From contig UBXM01000011.1 in NCBI GenBank assembly GCA_900469445.1, forward strand, positions 1 to 64,000: a stretch of 64,000 nt of DNA, given 5' to 3'. Each line of letters opens with the position of its first letter. Position 1 is the stretch's first letter. This document shows positions 15,694-23,634 of the stretch, one piece after another. The translations under genes and the position numbers were made by a program. A model generated the notes under the pieces. That model was not told where the DNA came from and searched no databases. It saw nothing but the letters and a program-made list of their open reading frames with translations. The DNA comes from Hyphomicrobiales bacterium. GTDB taxonomy: Bacteria; Pseudomonadota; Alphaproteobacteria; Rhizobiales; Rhizobiaceae.

Positions 15694-16488
15694 TTACGGA
15701 AACGAGACGAGATCGCCGTAAAGCGAGCGGAGCTTTGCCTTTACAGCGTCCGAACCACGGTAGATGTCAATGAATTTGCGCAGGCGCGGATCGTCGCGCA
15801 TGTCCGGCCGGGTGACGAACTGGAAGGCGTAGATCGGATCGTTTTCGAAGATCAGGCCGGAAGCCGGATCTAGGCCTGCGAGCTTGGCGAAGGTCGGATA
15901 GGTGGCGGCGGCATCGACGTCATCGAGCGCACGGGCGATCTGCGGGCCGTCGAGCTGGGTGATCTGCAGCGGCTTCAGCCACTTGACGACATCTTCGAGC
16001 GTGGCGCGATGGTCGACGCCGGGTTTCAGCTCGACCAGCTTGGCCTGCTGGAGCAGCAGCAGCGAACGGCCGGTGTTGACCGCATCGCCTGAAAACGCGA
16101 TCTGGGCGTTGTCGGGAAGCTCTTCCAGAGACTTGTATTTCTTCGAATAGAGGCCGAAGGGCGTGGCATAGGCCGGGGCAACGGCGACGAGATCACGGCC
16201 ACCGGCCTGATTGGTGAATTGCAGATAGGGGATATGCTGGAAGAGGTTGGCGTCCATTTCCCGGTCGGCCACCGCCATGTTCGGCGTGTTCCAGTCGTTG
16301 AACTCGACGAGTTCGACGGTAAGGCCCTGAGCCTTCGCCTCTTCGGCGGCCACTTCCGCCGCCTGATTGGAAATGCTGGTGGCAAGCGCAATGCGCAGCG
16401 GTTTTTCGTCCTGCGCCACGCTGACGGAGGCCGCGAGGGAGGAGGCGATCAAAATTGCGACGGTAAGAATATGCCGGAGAGAGACCAT
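15694..16488 (-). CDS. MetQ/NlpA-family substrate-binding protein without its own permease
   Basis: About 264 residues with an N-terminal signal segment ending SVSVAQ. The diagnostic MetQ stretch is present: EFNDWNTPN and the following DANLFQHIPYLQ. Classical members bind methionine for MetNI, but no MetN or MetI gene lies next to it. It is linked instead to the lipoate-ligase-family gene downstream (45 bases). This suggests a different small ligand, or sharing of a distant MetNI transporter. The start at 16488 was chosen to fit the signal peptide; the ribosome site is weak, so the start is uncertain. Confidence 0.8.
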   Translation of the reverse strand: MVSLRHILTVAILIASSLAASVSVAQDEKPLRIALATSISNQAAEVAAEEAKAQGLTVELVEFNDWNTPNMAVADREMDANLFQHIPYLQFTNQAGGRDLVAVAPAYATPFGLYSKKYKSLEELPDNAQIAFSGDAVNTGRSLLLLQQAKLVELKPGVDHRATLEDVVKWLKPLQITQLDGPQIARALDDVDAAATYPTFAKLAGLDPASGLIFENDPIYAFQFVTRPDMRDDPRLRKFIDIYRGSDAVKAKLRSLYGDLVSFP

Positions 16489-16627
16489 GGACGTGCTCGC
16501 AAATGGGACAGGCGCGGCAACACTGTCACTGTACCGCTTTTTGCGGTGCTTTACCCCTGTTTGCCGATGCAATCCATGGGGGAAATTAAAAATATACTTA
16601 TTGAGTCAAGTTTTTATTGTGGTGAAT

Positions 16628-16653
16628 GGCTACCGGCGCTGCCGCCGGTAGCC
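16628..16653 (-). terminator. Hairpin after the first COG0212 gene
   Basis: GGCTACCGGC (16628-16637) and GCCGGTAGCC (16644-16653) form a perfect 10-base stem just after the stop codon of the minus-strand gene at 16667. There is no clear T run in that direction. It separates the importer operon from the metQ-type/ligase pair. Confidence 0.6.
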
Positions 16654-16666
16654 GGGAGATGAAGGA

Positions 16667-17422
16667 TCAGAGGCCCATGGCCTTGAGTTCCTGCAGCGGC
16701 GGGATGGTGTCGAACATGTGCTGGTCGAGACGATCCCAGATGATGCCGCAGGTCGGCTTGTGCGGGCCCGAGACGTTGATCGCGCGGGTCGGGGTGAAGA
16801 TGACGTCGACGACGGTATCGTAAACGTCGGGGTTCAGCTTTTCCGACAGGACCTGGCAATCATGGACGACGGCGGCGCAGGGGGTTTCGACGGAAATCTT
16901 GCCGAGCTGGTAGAGCATGCCCCATTCGGCATCGAAGAAGCCGTGGCCCTTGCCGAAACGCACGCCATCCAGATTGATCGCGCCGGTGCCGGTGACCATG
17001 TAGTCGACATTCGGCAGCTTCGTCTGGATGTCGGCAAGCGTCATGTGCTGGCCGATGCGTTCCATGCCGTCGAGTGTGGAGGCGTAAAGATAAAGCTCGG
17101 GCTTGATCTTCGACGGGTCGAGCAGCCAGAAGCCGCGCTTGATCGAATAGGTCGTCATCAGCACCAGCTTGCCGTCCTTCAGCGCCTGAAAGCGCAGGCG
17201 GTCGAGGCAATTGTCGGGCGTGATGAAGATCAGGCGGGCGTCGCGGTAGTACGGATTGTCGAGCAGGTGGTTGACGGCCGCTTCGCCGCCTTCGAAATCG
17301 GCGATGAATTCGCCGAAATCGAAATGGAAGCGGCTGTCGGCGACGGCGACCTTGCGCAATTCGGTCCAGACGCGCTCGCGTACGGAAGATTTGTGATCTG
17401 CGATTTCTGCGTGGTTGGACAT
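16667..17422 (-). CDS. COG0212 protein (5-formyltetrahydrofolate cyclo-ligase-like), copy A
   Basis: About 251 residues. It has the family's C-terminal nucleotide/substrate motif in the form GVRFGKGHGFFDAEWG, related to the GxGxGYYD motif of 5-formyltetrahydrofolate cyclo-ligase. COG0212 proteins are known paralogues that lack cyclo-ligase activity where tested and tend to cluster with thiamine genes; their reaction is unknown. ATG 17422 has AAAGGAG upstream. It follows the fused permease gene by 19 bases and ends the operon. A second copy starts the same operon, so the two may form a heteromer or act on two related compounds. Confidence 0.78.
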   Translation of the reverse strand: MSNHAEIADHKSSVRERVWTELRKVAVADSRFHFDFGEFIADFEGGEAAVNHLLDNPYYRDARLIFITPDNCLDRLRFQALKDGKLVLMTTYSIKRGFWLLDPSKIKPELYLYASTLDGMERIGQHMTLADIQTKLPNVDYMVTGTGAINLDGVRFGKGHGFFDAEWGMLYQLGKISVETPCAAVVHDCQVLSEKLNPDVYDTVVDVIFTPTRAINVSGPHKPTCGIIWDRLDQHMFDTIPPLQELKAMGL

Positions 17423-17441
17423 TGGGGGCTCCTTTAAAACT

Positions 17442-19052
17442 TTAGACGGCCGGCTGCATGCCGCGCTTGCGCAGCACATGCCGTTCGATGACGATGACGA
17501 TTTGATAGAAGAGGACCGAGATGAGGACCGAGACCACGGCGACCGTCCAGATCATGCCGTAGTCGAGATAGCCTCGCGACTGGTTCAAGAGATTGCCAAG
17601 CCCGGTGCCGGTGGCGAGCCATTCGGCGATCATCACGCCCAAAAGCGCGCGCGGAACGGCAAGCCGCATTGCGGCGAAGAGATAGGGCAGCGACGCCGGG
17701 ATCGAGACGAGGCGCAACTGCGTGAAGGGGCTGGCGCCATAGGCGCGCACCACATCGAGCGCGCCGCGCGACACCATGCCGAGACCCTGCGCCAGCGTGA
17801 CGAAGGCCGGGAAGAAGGTGACCGAGATGGTGATCCACAGGATGACCGAAGGACCACGGCCGAGAAGCAGGACGAGCAGCGGCGTCAGCGCCACCAGCGG
17901 CATGGTTTGCGTGACGAGCGCCACCGGCATGAACGAGCGGACGATGCCGGGCCGCACGACCGAGGCGAGCGCCAGCAGGAAGGCGAAGGCGAGGCCGGCG
18001 GCCATGCCGATCAGCGTCATCGGCAGCGTCTGGCCGAGCGCCGCGAGAAGACGCGTCTGTGCCGAGGTCGCGGAGGGGGCAAGGAAAAGGTAGTCGAAAA
18101 CGCCGGCGGGGGTTTTGGCGATCATCGCCGGCGTGCCGAGCACTTTCAAAAGCAGCCACCAGACGAGGAAGGGCAGAGTGATCGAGGCGAGCGTGATGGC
18201 GATGGTGGAAAGCCAGCTGCCTTCGGAGCGGATGCCGGGCGGTGTTGCGGCAACCGTGACGGCGCGGGTCGATCGGGTGAGGCGGGCTTCAATGAGCGCA
18301 AAAATGCCGTAGGCAATCAGCGCCATGGCGGTTGCGGCAAGGCCGATGCCCCAGAGGCGGGCGGGGTCGGCGCGGCCGAGTGAGCCGATGAGATAGGCGC
18401 CAAGGCCGAAACGTCCGCCGCCGCCGAATTCGGCGAGAATTGAACCAAGCACCGCTGCGGGCGCCGCGACACGCAGGCCGGCGAGGATGGCGGGCAGGGC
18501 GGCACGGATCTCGACGAGGCGCAGAAGCGCGAGACGTCCGCCGCCATAGGCACGCACCACATCGAGCATGCGCCGGTCCGTCTGGCTGATGCCGGTGACG
18601 GTGGCGCTCATGGTGACGAAATAACAGCCGAGTGCGGCAAGCACGACGCGCGGGGTCATGCCGGAGAAGGTCAGGACCAGGATCGGCGAGATGGCGATCG
18701 GCGGCAGGGCGAAGATCGCGACATTGAGGCCGCGTCCGAGCCTTGCGGCAACCGGCGAGACGGCGAAAAGGATGCCGGCGAGGATGGCGAGGCCGTTGCC
18801 GATCAGGAAGCCGAGCGATGCGCCCTGAAAAGTGGCGAGGATATGGGCGGGATAATCACCGCGATCCGACCAGAAACGGATGAGGACTTCGGTCGGGGCG
18901 GGCAATGCGCCACCGGCGACGAGCTTGAAACGGCCGAGGACTTCCCAGGCGACGAGCAGGATCGCCGCGTTTCTGAGCGCGGACCAGTGGCGAAAACCGC
19001 TGGTTTCCCTGGTCGTGCCGACAGAAGCTCCAAGCGCCGTCTCAGTGGCCAT
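17442..19052 (-). CDS. ABC importer permease, two permease domains fused in one chain
   Basis: About 536 residues, twice the usual 250-270. Two complete SsuC/ThiX-like permease halves follow each other (about 25-280 and 290-530). Each carries its own coupling helix: AYGGGRLALLRLVEIRAALP and AYGASPFTQLRLVSIPASLP. A single chain could thus supply both halves of the membrane pore. ATG 19052 has GGAGG upstream and overlaps the end of the ATPase gene by 11 bases. It works with that ATPase and the THI5-like binding protein. Both halves look intact and have diverged, so the fusion is not a recent error. Confidence 0.88.
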   Translation of the reverse strand: MATETALGASVGTTRETSGFRHWSALRNAAILLVAWEVLGRFKLVAGGALPAPTEVLIRFWSDRGDYPAHILATFQGASLGFLIGNGLAILAGILFAVSPVAARLGRGLNVAIFALPPIAISPILVLTFSGMTPRVVLAALGCYFVTMSATVTGISQTDRRMLDVVRAYGGGRLALLRLVEIRAALPAILAGLRVAAPAAVLGSILAEFGGGGRFGLGAYLIGSLGRADPARLWGIGLAATAMALIAYGIFALIEARLTRSTRAVTVAATPPGIRSEGSWLSTIAITLASITLPFLVWWLLLKVLGTPAMIAKTPAGVFDYLFLAPSATSAQTRLLAALGQTLPMTLIGMAAGLAFAFLLALASVVRPGIVRSFMPVALVTQTMPLVALTPLLVLLLGRGPSVILWITISVTFFPAFVTLAQGLGMVSRGALDVVRAYGASPFTQLRLVSIPASLPYLFAAMRLAVPRALLGVMIAEWLATGTGLGNLLNQSRGYLDYGMIWTVAVVSVLISVLFYQIVIVIERHVLRKRGMQPAV

Positions 19053-19812
19053 CGAGCGCCTCCGCGACCTGATCTTCCAGCGCGTGGAATTCCGGTGTGG
19101 TGAACACTTCCGGCAAGCGTGGGCGGGCGAGCGGGATGTCGACGATTTTGCCGATGCGGCCGGGGCGGCTCTGCATGACGACGACCCGGTCGGCAAGGAA
19201 AACGGCCTCGTCGATGCCGTGGGTGACGAGCAGGGTCGTGGCGCGGCTTTCCATCCAGATGCGCTGTAATTCGAGGTTCATCTGGCGACGCAGGATCTGG
19301 TCGAGCGCGCCAAAGGGTTCGTCGAGGAAGAGAACTTTCGGATCGGTCACGAGGGCGCGGGCGATGGCGACGCGCTGGCGCATGCCGCCGGACAATTCGC
19401 CGGGGAGCGCCTTTTCAAAACCCTTGAGGCCGACCAACTCGATCAGTTCGGCAATCTTGGCCGAAAAGTCGGCCCGCTTGCGGCCGAGCACGTCGAGCGG
19501 CAGGGCGATATTATCTTCCACGCTGCGCCAGGGCATGAGGGCTGCATCCTGAAAGGCGACGCCGGTCAGGCCTGCCTTGGCTGCCTGCTGCGGTTTCATG
19601 CCGGCAATGCCGATATCGCCCGATGTCGCGTCATCGAGGCCGAGCGCGAGGCGCAGCATGGTGGACTTGCCGCAGCCGGACGGGCCGATCAGCGCCGTGA
19701 ACGAGCCTGCGGGACAATTCAGTGAAACATTGTCGAGCGCCTGAACGACAGTCCCGCGCCCCTGAAAGGAGCGCGAGACGGTTTCAAGCGTAATGCCGGT
19801 GGTAGAGGTCAT
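19042..19812 (-). CDS. ABC importer ATPase (NitT/TauT/ThiZ-type)
   Basis: About 256 residues, full length. Walker A GPSGCGKST, signature LSGGMRQRVAIARAL, Walker B LFLDEPFGALD and switch histidine in LLVTHGIDEAV are intact. Closest in pattern to the SsuB/TauB/ThiZ group that serves sulfonate, nitrate and thiamine-precursor importers. The ATG at 19812 shares its A with the stop codon of the binding-protein gene (TGATG), and the end overlaps the permease start, so all three are translationally coupled. Confidence 0.9.
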   Translation of the reverse strand: MTSTTGITLETVSRSFQGRGTVVQALDNVSLNCPAGSFTALIGPSGCGKSTMLRLALGLDDATSGDIGIAGMKPQQAAKAGLTGVAFQDAALMPWRSVEDNIALPLDVLGRKRADFSAKIAELIELVGLKGFEKALPGELSGGMRQRVAIARALVTDPKVLFLDEPFGALDQILRRQMNLELQRIWMESRATTLLVTHGIDEAVFLADRVVVMQSRPGRIGKIVDIPLARPRLPEVFTTPEFHALEDQVAEALDGH

Positions 19813-20783
19813 CAAACTTCTTCAAGAACGGTGGTGTCGAAGTGGTCGCGCTTGGCGGTGATGCCGACGGCGGCGAGCGCCTCGATATTGGCGGCGATCG
19901 CTTCCTCGCTCATCGAGAACACGCCCTTGGCGTTTTCGATCAGCGGCTTCTGCGCGGTGTTGAAATAGACCTCGTTTTCAAGCGAGCGGCCGGTGCCCTT
20001 GAACCAGGTATCGGCAAAGGTCTTCGGGTATGCGGTCGGGTCTGCGAGGTTTTCGTCCCAACCCTTGCGGCTGGCCTTCAGGAAGGCGACGATTTCCTTG
20101 CGCTTGGCCTTCAACGTCTCTTCGGTGACGACGACGGTGTCGTTGAAGATGGTGAAGCCGAAATCATAGAGAAGGAAGGAGGTTGCTTCCTCGCCGGCCT
20201 GTTTGATGGTGAAGGGGACGTTGGTGGTGAAATCGACCGACGCGTCGATCTCGCCCTTGATCAGCGGGGTCGGGTCGTAGGCGTAAGGCACGATATTGAC
20301 TTGGGCGCGGTCTACGCCGGAGATCTTCAGCATGGCTTCGACCGAGATGACGTTGACCGGCGGAACGGCAAGCGTCTTGCCGATCAGGTCCTTCGGTTCC
20401 TTGATCGGGTTTTTCGCCAGGGAAACGATGCCGATCGGGTTCTTCTGGTACTGGGCGCCGATGATCTTGAAGGGTGCGCCCTGTTCGACGATCGCCTTGA
20501 TCGTCGTGTCGGGCGTCGTCAGCGTCAGGTCGGCCTTGCCGGCGATGATCGAGCTTTCCGGGATGACGTCCGGACCGCCGGAGAGATATTCCAGCTCAAG
20601 TCCGGCTTCCTTGTAATAACCCTTGTCGGCGGCGAGGAAATAACCGGCGAATTCGGCATCGTTGATCCACGAGGCCTGGAAGTTGAACGGCGTGGCGGCA
20701 GAGGCCATGCGGCCCATCATCGGCATTGTCGCGGCGGCGCCCATCAGGCCCATGAAATGGCGGCGGTTGAGGGAAAGATGCAT
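19812..20783 (-). CDS. THI5/NMT1-like substrate-binding protein with Tat-type signal
   Basis: About 323 residues. The signal peptide carries a twin arginine (LNRRHFMGLMG), suggesting Tat export. The mature protein has the NMT1/THI5 pattern WINDAEFAGYFLAADKGYY followed by a GG-rich loop, as in ThiY-type proteins that bind formylaminopyrimidine or related thiamine pyrimidines. Other members bind taurine, nitrate or riboflavin, so the ligand is an inference. ATG 20783 has AAGGAA upstream. It lies 43 bases after the second COG0212 gene and is coupled to the ATPase gene. Confidence 0.85.
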   Translation of the reverse strand: MHLSLNRRHFMGLMGAAATMPMMGRMASAATPFNFQASWINDAEFAGYFLAADKGYYKEAGLELEYLSGGPDVIPESSIIAGKADLTLTTPDTTIKAIVEQGAPFKIIGAQYQKNPIGIVSLAKNPIKEPKDLIGKTLAVPPVNVISVEAMLKISGVDRAQVNIVPYAYDPTPLIKGEIDASVDFTTNVPFTIKQAGEEATSFLLYDFGFTIFNDTVVVTEETLKAKRKEIVAFLKASRKGWDENLADPTAYPKTFADTWFKGTGRSLENEVYFNTAQKPLIENAKGVFSMSEEAIAANIEALAAVGITAKRDHFDTTVLEEV

Positions 20784-20826
20784 CGGGCTGTTCCTTATTA
20801 TCGGGGTGAAGTCGTCATTCTTTCTG

Positions 20827-21564
20827 TCAGGCGATGCCGCGCATGCGGGCAAGCTCTTTGAGCGGCGGCGTGTCGGTGATCTCGTCACGCGTCAGCCGCT
20901 CCCATTTGATACCGCGGGGCCGCCGGCTACTGCGCTCGACGATCGCAAGGCGGCTGGGTGTGGCGATATAATCGACCTGAATATCGGTCTCGCTGGGACT
21001 CAGCTGTTCGTCGACCACCTGCACGTCATGGACGATCGCCGCCACCGGCGTCTTTTCGTCGACGAGACCGAGATCGGTGAACATGCCCCATTCGAGATCG
21101 AAATAGGTGTGGCCCTTGCCGAAACGGATACCGTCCTTCGTCACCGCCGATGCGCCGGTGGCGAGCAGATCGAAACGGCCGATCTCCGTCAGTTCTTCCA
21201 GGCTTACCGGCCGGGCGAAATGTTCCATTCCGTCCAGCCATGCCGCAAAGGAGGCGGCTTCCGGCGGGACGATGCCGGGCGCCATGTAGAGAAAGCCGCG
21301 CTGCATGTTGTAGGTCGACATGACGAAGGCCTTGCCCTCGATGATCAACCGGCGGCGAAGCTCGGTCATCGAATTGTCGGGGGTAACGAAGACGAGCCGG
21401 GAGTTTTTCCAGCCGGGCAGTTGCGCGATGCGATCGGTCGCCTCTTCGACGCCTTCGAAATCGGGAATGAATTCGCTGAAGCTTAAATGGAAGCGCGTGT
21501 CAGGGCGTGCGACAACCTTGAGGTTATCCCAAATTCTCTGACGGATGACGCGGGGTTGTGCCAT
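20827..21564 (-). CDS. COG0212 protein (5-formyltetrahydrofolate cyclo-ligase-like), copy B
   Basis: About 245 residues; same family and layout as the copy at 16667-17422. The C-terminal motif reads GIRFGKGHTYFDLEWG. The two copies share blocks such as RFHxxFxEFIxDFEG and FxTPDN but differ widely elsewhere, so this is an old duplication. It is the first gene of the importer operon, directly behind the repeated GTTTCA operator boxes. Two ATGs are adjacent; the second (21564) is better spaced from AGAGG. Reaction unknown. Confidence 0.78.
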   Translation of the reverse strand: MAQPRVIRQRIWDNLKVVARPDTRFHLSFSEFIPDFEGVEEATDRIAQLPGWKNSRLVFVTPDNSMTELRRRLIIEGKAFVMSTYNMQRGFLYMAPGIVPPEAASFAAWLDGMEHFARPVSLEELTEIGRFDLLATGASAVTKDGIRFGKGHTYFDLEWGMFTDLGLVDEKTPVAAIVHDVQVVDEQLSPSETDIQVDYIATPSRLAIVERSSRRPRGIKWERLTRDEITDTPPLKELARMRGIA

Positions 21565-21574
21565 CATGGCCTCT

Positions 21575-21610
21575 GTTTCAACGTTTCATAATTGTGAAAC
21601 AATAGTTTCA
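21575..21610. promoter_or_regulatory. Repeated GTTTCA/TGAAAC boxes, probable RpiR operator
   Basis: GTTTCA occurs at 21575, 21583 and 21605, and TGAAAC at 21595. GTTTCA-TAATTG-TGAAAC (21583-21600) is a perfect inverted repeat. The cluster fills the short gap between the divergent importer operon and the RpiR gene, as expected for a shared, autoregulated control region. Confidence 0.65.
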
Positions 21611-21663
21611 TTGTTGCAATAGGGATGCTAGTCTTTTTATGCATAGTGCTAACGGGAGAAATC

Positions 21664-22509
21664 ATGGCTTCGCGCCTCGTCTTGCGTATTCAGGAACGGT
21701 ATGCCCGGCTGACCGCCGGCGAGCAGAAGCTCGCCCAGCTGATCCTCGATCGGCAGGACGACATCCTGACCCATTCGGCAACCGAGATCGCCGAAATGGC
21801 CGGTGTCTCCAAGGCGACCGCCGCGCGATTCTTCCAGCATCTCGGTTATGCCGACTTTAATGAGGTAAAGTTGCAGGCGCGTGAAGAGCGCAACCGCACG
21901 GAGCCTTACGGTTATTCGGTGACGCAGTCCGAACAGGTGGCGCTGGGGCGCACGATCGGTGCGCATCTGGAGCTCGAACTGAAGAACCTGACCAAGACCT
22001 TCGAGGAGATGCGTTCCGACAAGGTGCGCCAGGCGGCGGAACTGATCGGGGCCGCGCCGAAAGTGTGGGTTCTCGGGCTGGGTGTGGAAGAGGGCGTGGC
22101 CCGGTATGCGCGGCTGGTCTTCTCCCGGTTGAGGCACAGCGTGATGATCCTCGGCATCAACCAGGGATCCTGGGCGGAGGATCTGGCGATGACCGGGCCC
22201 AAGGACGTGCTGCTTCTGGTGACGCTGCCGCCGCACCAGCCGATTCTGAAACCGATCCTCAGCCATGCGGCGACGAGCCGGCTCAGCATCATCACCATTA
22301 CCGACCGCAATTCGGTGCTGGAGGCGCAGCGTTATTCGAATGTCGTATTGCCCTGCCATGTGGCGAGCTTCGCACTCGGGCCGTCGCATACGACGATATT
22401 GAGCACGGTGAGGCTGCTGGCGCTGACCTATGCCGCCCATGCCGGCCGCCCTGCGCAGCAGCGCACCGAGATCATTTCGGCGATCCACGAGGAACTGGGC
22501 GACCTGTAG
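21664..22509 (+). CDS. RpiR/MurR-family transcriptional regulator
   Basis: About 281 residues: an N-terminal RpiR helix-turn-helix domain (about 1-80, with SATEIAEMAGVSKATAARFFQ core) and a C-terminal SIS sugar-phosphate-type domain (about 120-260). RpiR proteins usually sense phosphosugars, though rhizobial members control varied catabolic operons. ATG 21664 has GGGAGA upstream. It faces the COG0212/THI5-like importer operon across 99 bases holding GTTTCA boxes, so it most likely controls that operon. It is convergent with the next gene, nine bases away. Confidence 0.87.
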   Translation: MASRLVLRIQERYARLTAGEQKLAQLILDRQDDILTHSATEIAEMAGVSKATAARFFQHLGYADFNEVKLQAREERNRTEPYGYSVTQSEQVALGRTIGAHLELELKNLTKTFEEMRSDKVRQAAELIGAAPKVWVLGLGVEEGVARYARLVFSRLRHSVMILGINQGSWAEDLAMTGPKDVLLLVTLPPHQPILKPILSHAATSRLSIITITDRNSVLEAQRYSNVVLPCHVASFALGPSHTTILSTVRLLALTYAAHAGRPAQQRTEIISAIHEELGDL

Positions 22510-22518
22510 GACGCCTGC

Positions 22519-23631
22519 CTATCTCAAGAACCGCCGGAAGCGGCGCAGCGCCAGCCAGAACAGGACCGAGCCGATGACCGTGAGCGCCAGCAGTTGCGGC
22601 CAGACGACATCGAGCTGCGCGCCGCGGAAAAGCACGGCCTGAGCCAAAATGACGAAATGCGTGTTGGGAGCCAGCAGCATGATGTACTGGATGATATCCG
22701 GCATGCTTTCGCGTGGCGTCATCGCGCCCGAGAGGACCTGAAGCGGCAGGAGTACGAGGATCAAGAGCAGGCCGAATTGCGGCATGGAACCTGCGACCGT
22801 CGCCAGAAATATGCCCATGGATGTGGTGGCGAACAAAAACAGCGCCGTGCCGACGAGAAAGACCGCGGGCGACCCTTCGATCGGGATCGCCAAGAGCCCC
22901 TTGACGATGACGAACAGGGCGAAGCTCGACGCCAGCAGCACGACGAGGCCCATCGACCAGATTTTGCTGAGCATGATTTCCGTTGGCGTGACCGGCATGA
23001 CGAGCAGGTGCTCGATGGTGCCGTGTTCGCGTTCGCGGATGAGAGCTGCCCCCGTCAGGACGATGGAGAGCAGGGTGATCGAGGTGATGATATTGGTGAT
23101 CGAGCCGAACCAGGATTTTTCCAGCGAGGGATTAAAGCGAGCCCGCAGCGTCAGGTCGACCGGCAGGCTGCTTGCGCCGCGGTAACGGTCGAGGAATTCG
23201 CTGACCTCATTTCCGACAATCGTCTGGATATAGCCGCTGCCGCTGAAGGCCTGGCTCATGCGCGTCGCATCGACATTGAGCTGGATGACCGGCTGCTGGC
23301 CGGCCAGAACATCGCGCTGGAAATCCGGCGGGATGTCGAGCGCGAACGTGTCGAGGCCGGCATCCATGCGGCTGTCCATCTCGGCAATCGAGATCTGTTT
23401 CGGTGGCACGAAATAGGGGGGCATGAAGGCCGTGCTGATACGGCCCGACAGCGGTGACTGGTCCTCGTCGACGATGGCGACGGCCGCATTGTTGAGCGTT
23501 TCCGGCATGGCGCTGGAGCCGGTATAGATCTGCAGGCTGAAGGCGTAGACGATGAGGGCGAGCAGCATCGGATCACGGGCGAGACCGCGCAATTCCTTGA
23601 GGCCGAGCTGGAAGATGTTGGACGAAAACAT
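22519..23631 (-). CDS. yhhJ: ABC-2 type permease, YhhJ-like
   Basis: Membrane permease of 370 residues. One N-terminal helix (about 22-40), a large periplasmic domain, then five helices grouped at 170-370 make a typical ABC-2 exporter subunit. REREHGTIEHLLVMPVTPTEI is the conserved cytoplasmic motif of the family. Partner of the RbbA-like protein three bases upstream; the order yhiI-rbbA-yhhJ matches the E. coli locus. Probable role in export of an unknown compound or large molecule; the E. coli function is itself poorly defined. Confidence 0.83.
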   Translation of the reverse strand: MFSSNIFQLGLKELRGLARDPMLLALIVYAFSLQIYTGSSAMPETLNNAAVAIVDEDQSPLSGRISTAFMPPYFVPPKQISIAEMDSRMDAGLDTFALDIPPDFQRDVLAGQQPVIQLNVDATRMSQAFSGSGYIQTIVGNEVSEFLDRYRGASSLPVDLTLRARFNPSLEKSWFGSITNIITSITLLSIVLTGAALIREREHGTIEHLLVMPVTPTEIMLSKIWSMGLVVLLASSFALFVIVKGLLAIPIEGSPAVFLVGTALFLFATTSMGIFLATVAGSMPQFGLLLILVLLPLQVLSGAMTPRESMPDIIQYIMLLAPNTHFVILAQAVLFRGAQLDVVWPQLLALTVIGSVLFWLALRRFRRFLR

Positions 23632-23634
23632 GGG

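Noticed and set aside
16533-16547. ACCGC-TTTTT-GCGGT hairpin upstream of the MetQ-type gene
   Set aside because: Only a five-base stem; could be an operator but evidence is too weak to list.
21565-21663. Possible TPP riboswitch before the COG0212/THI5-like operon
   Set aside because: Only about 10 bases separate the operator boxes from the first start codon, too short for a THI-box aptamer, and no THI-box consensus was seen.
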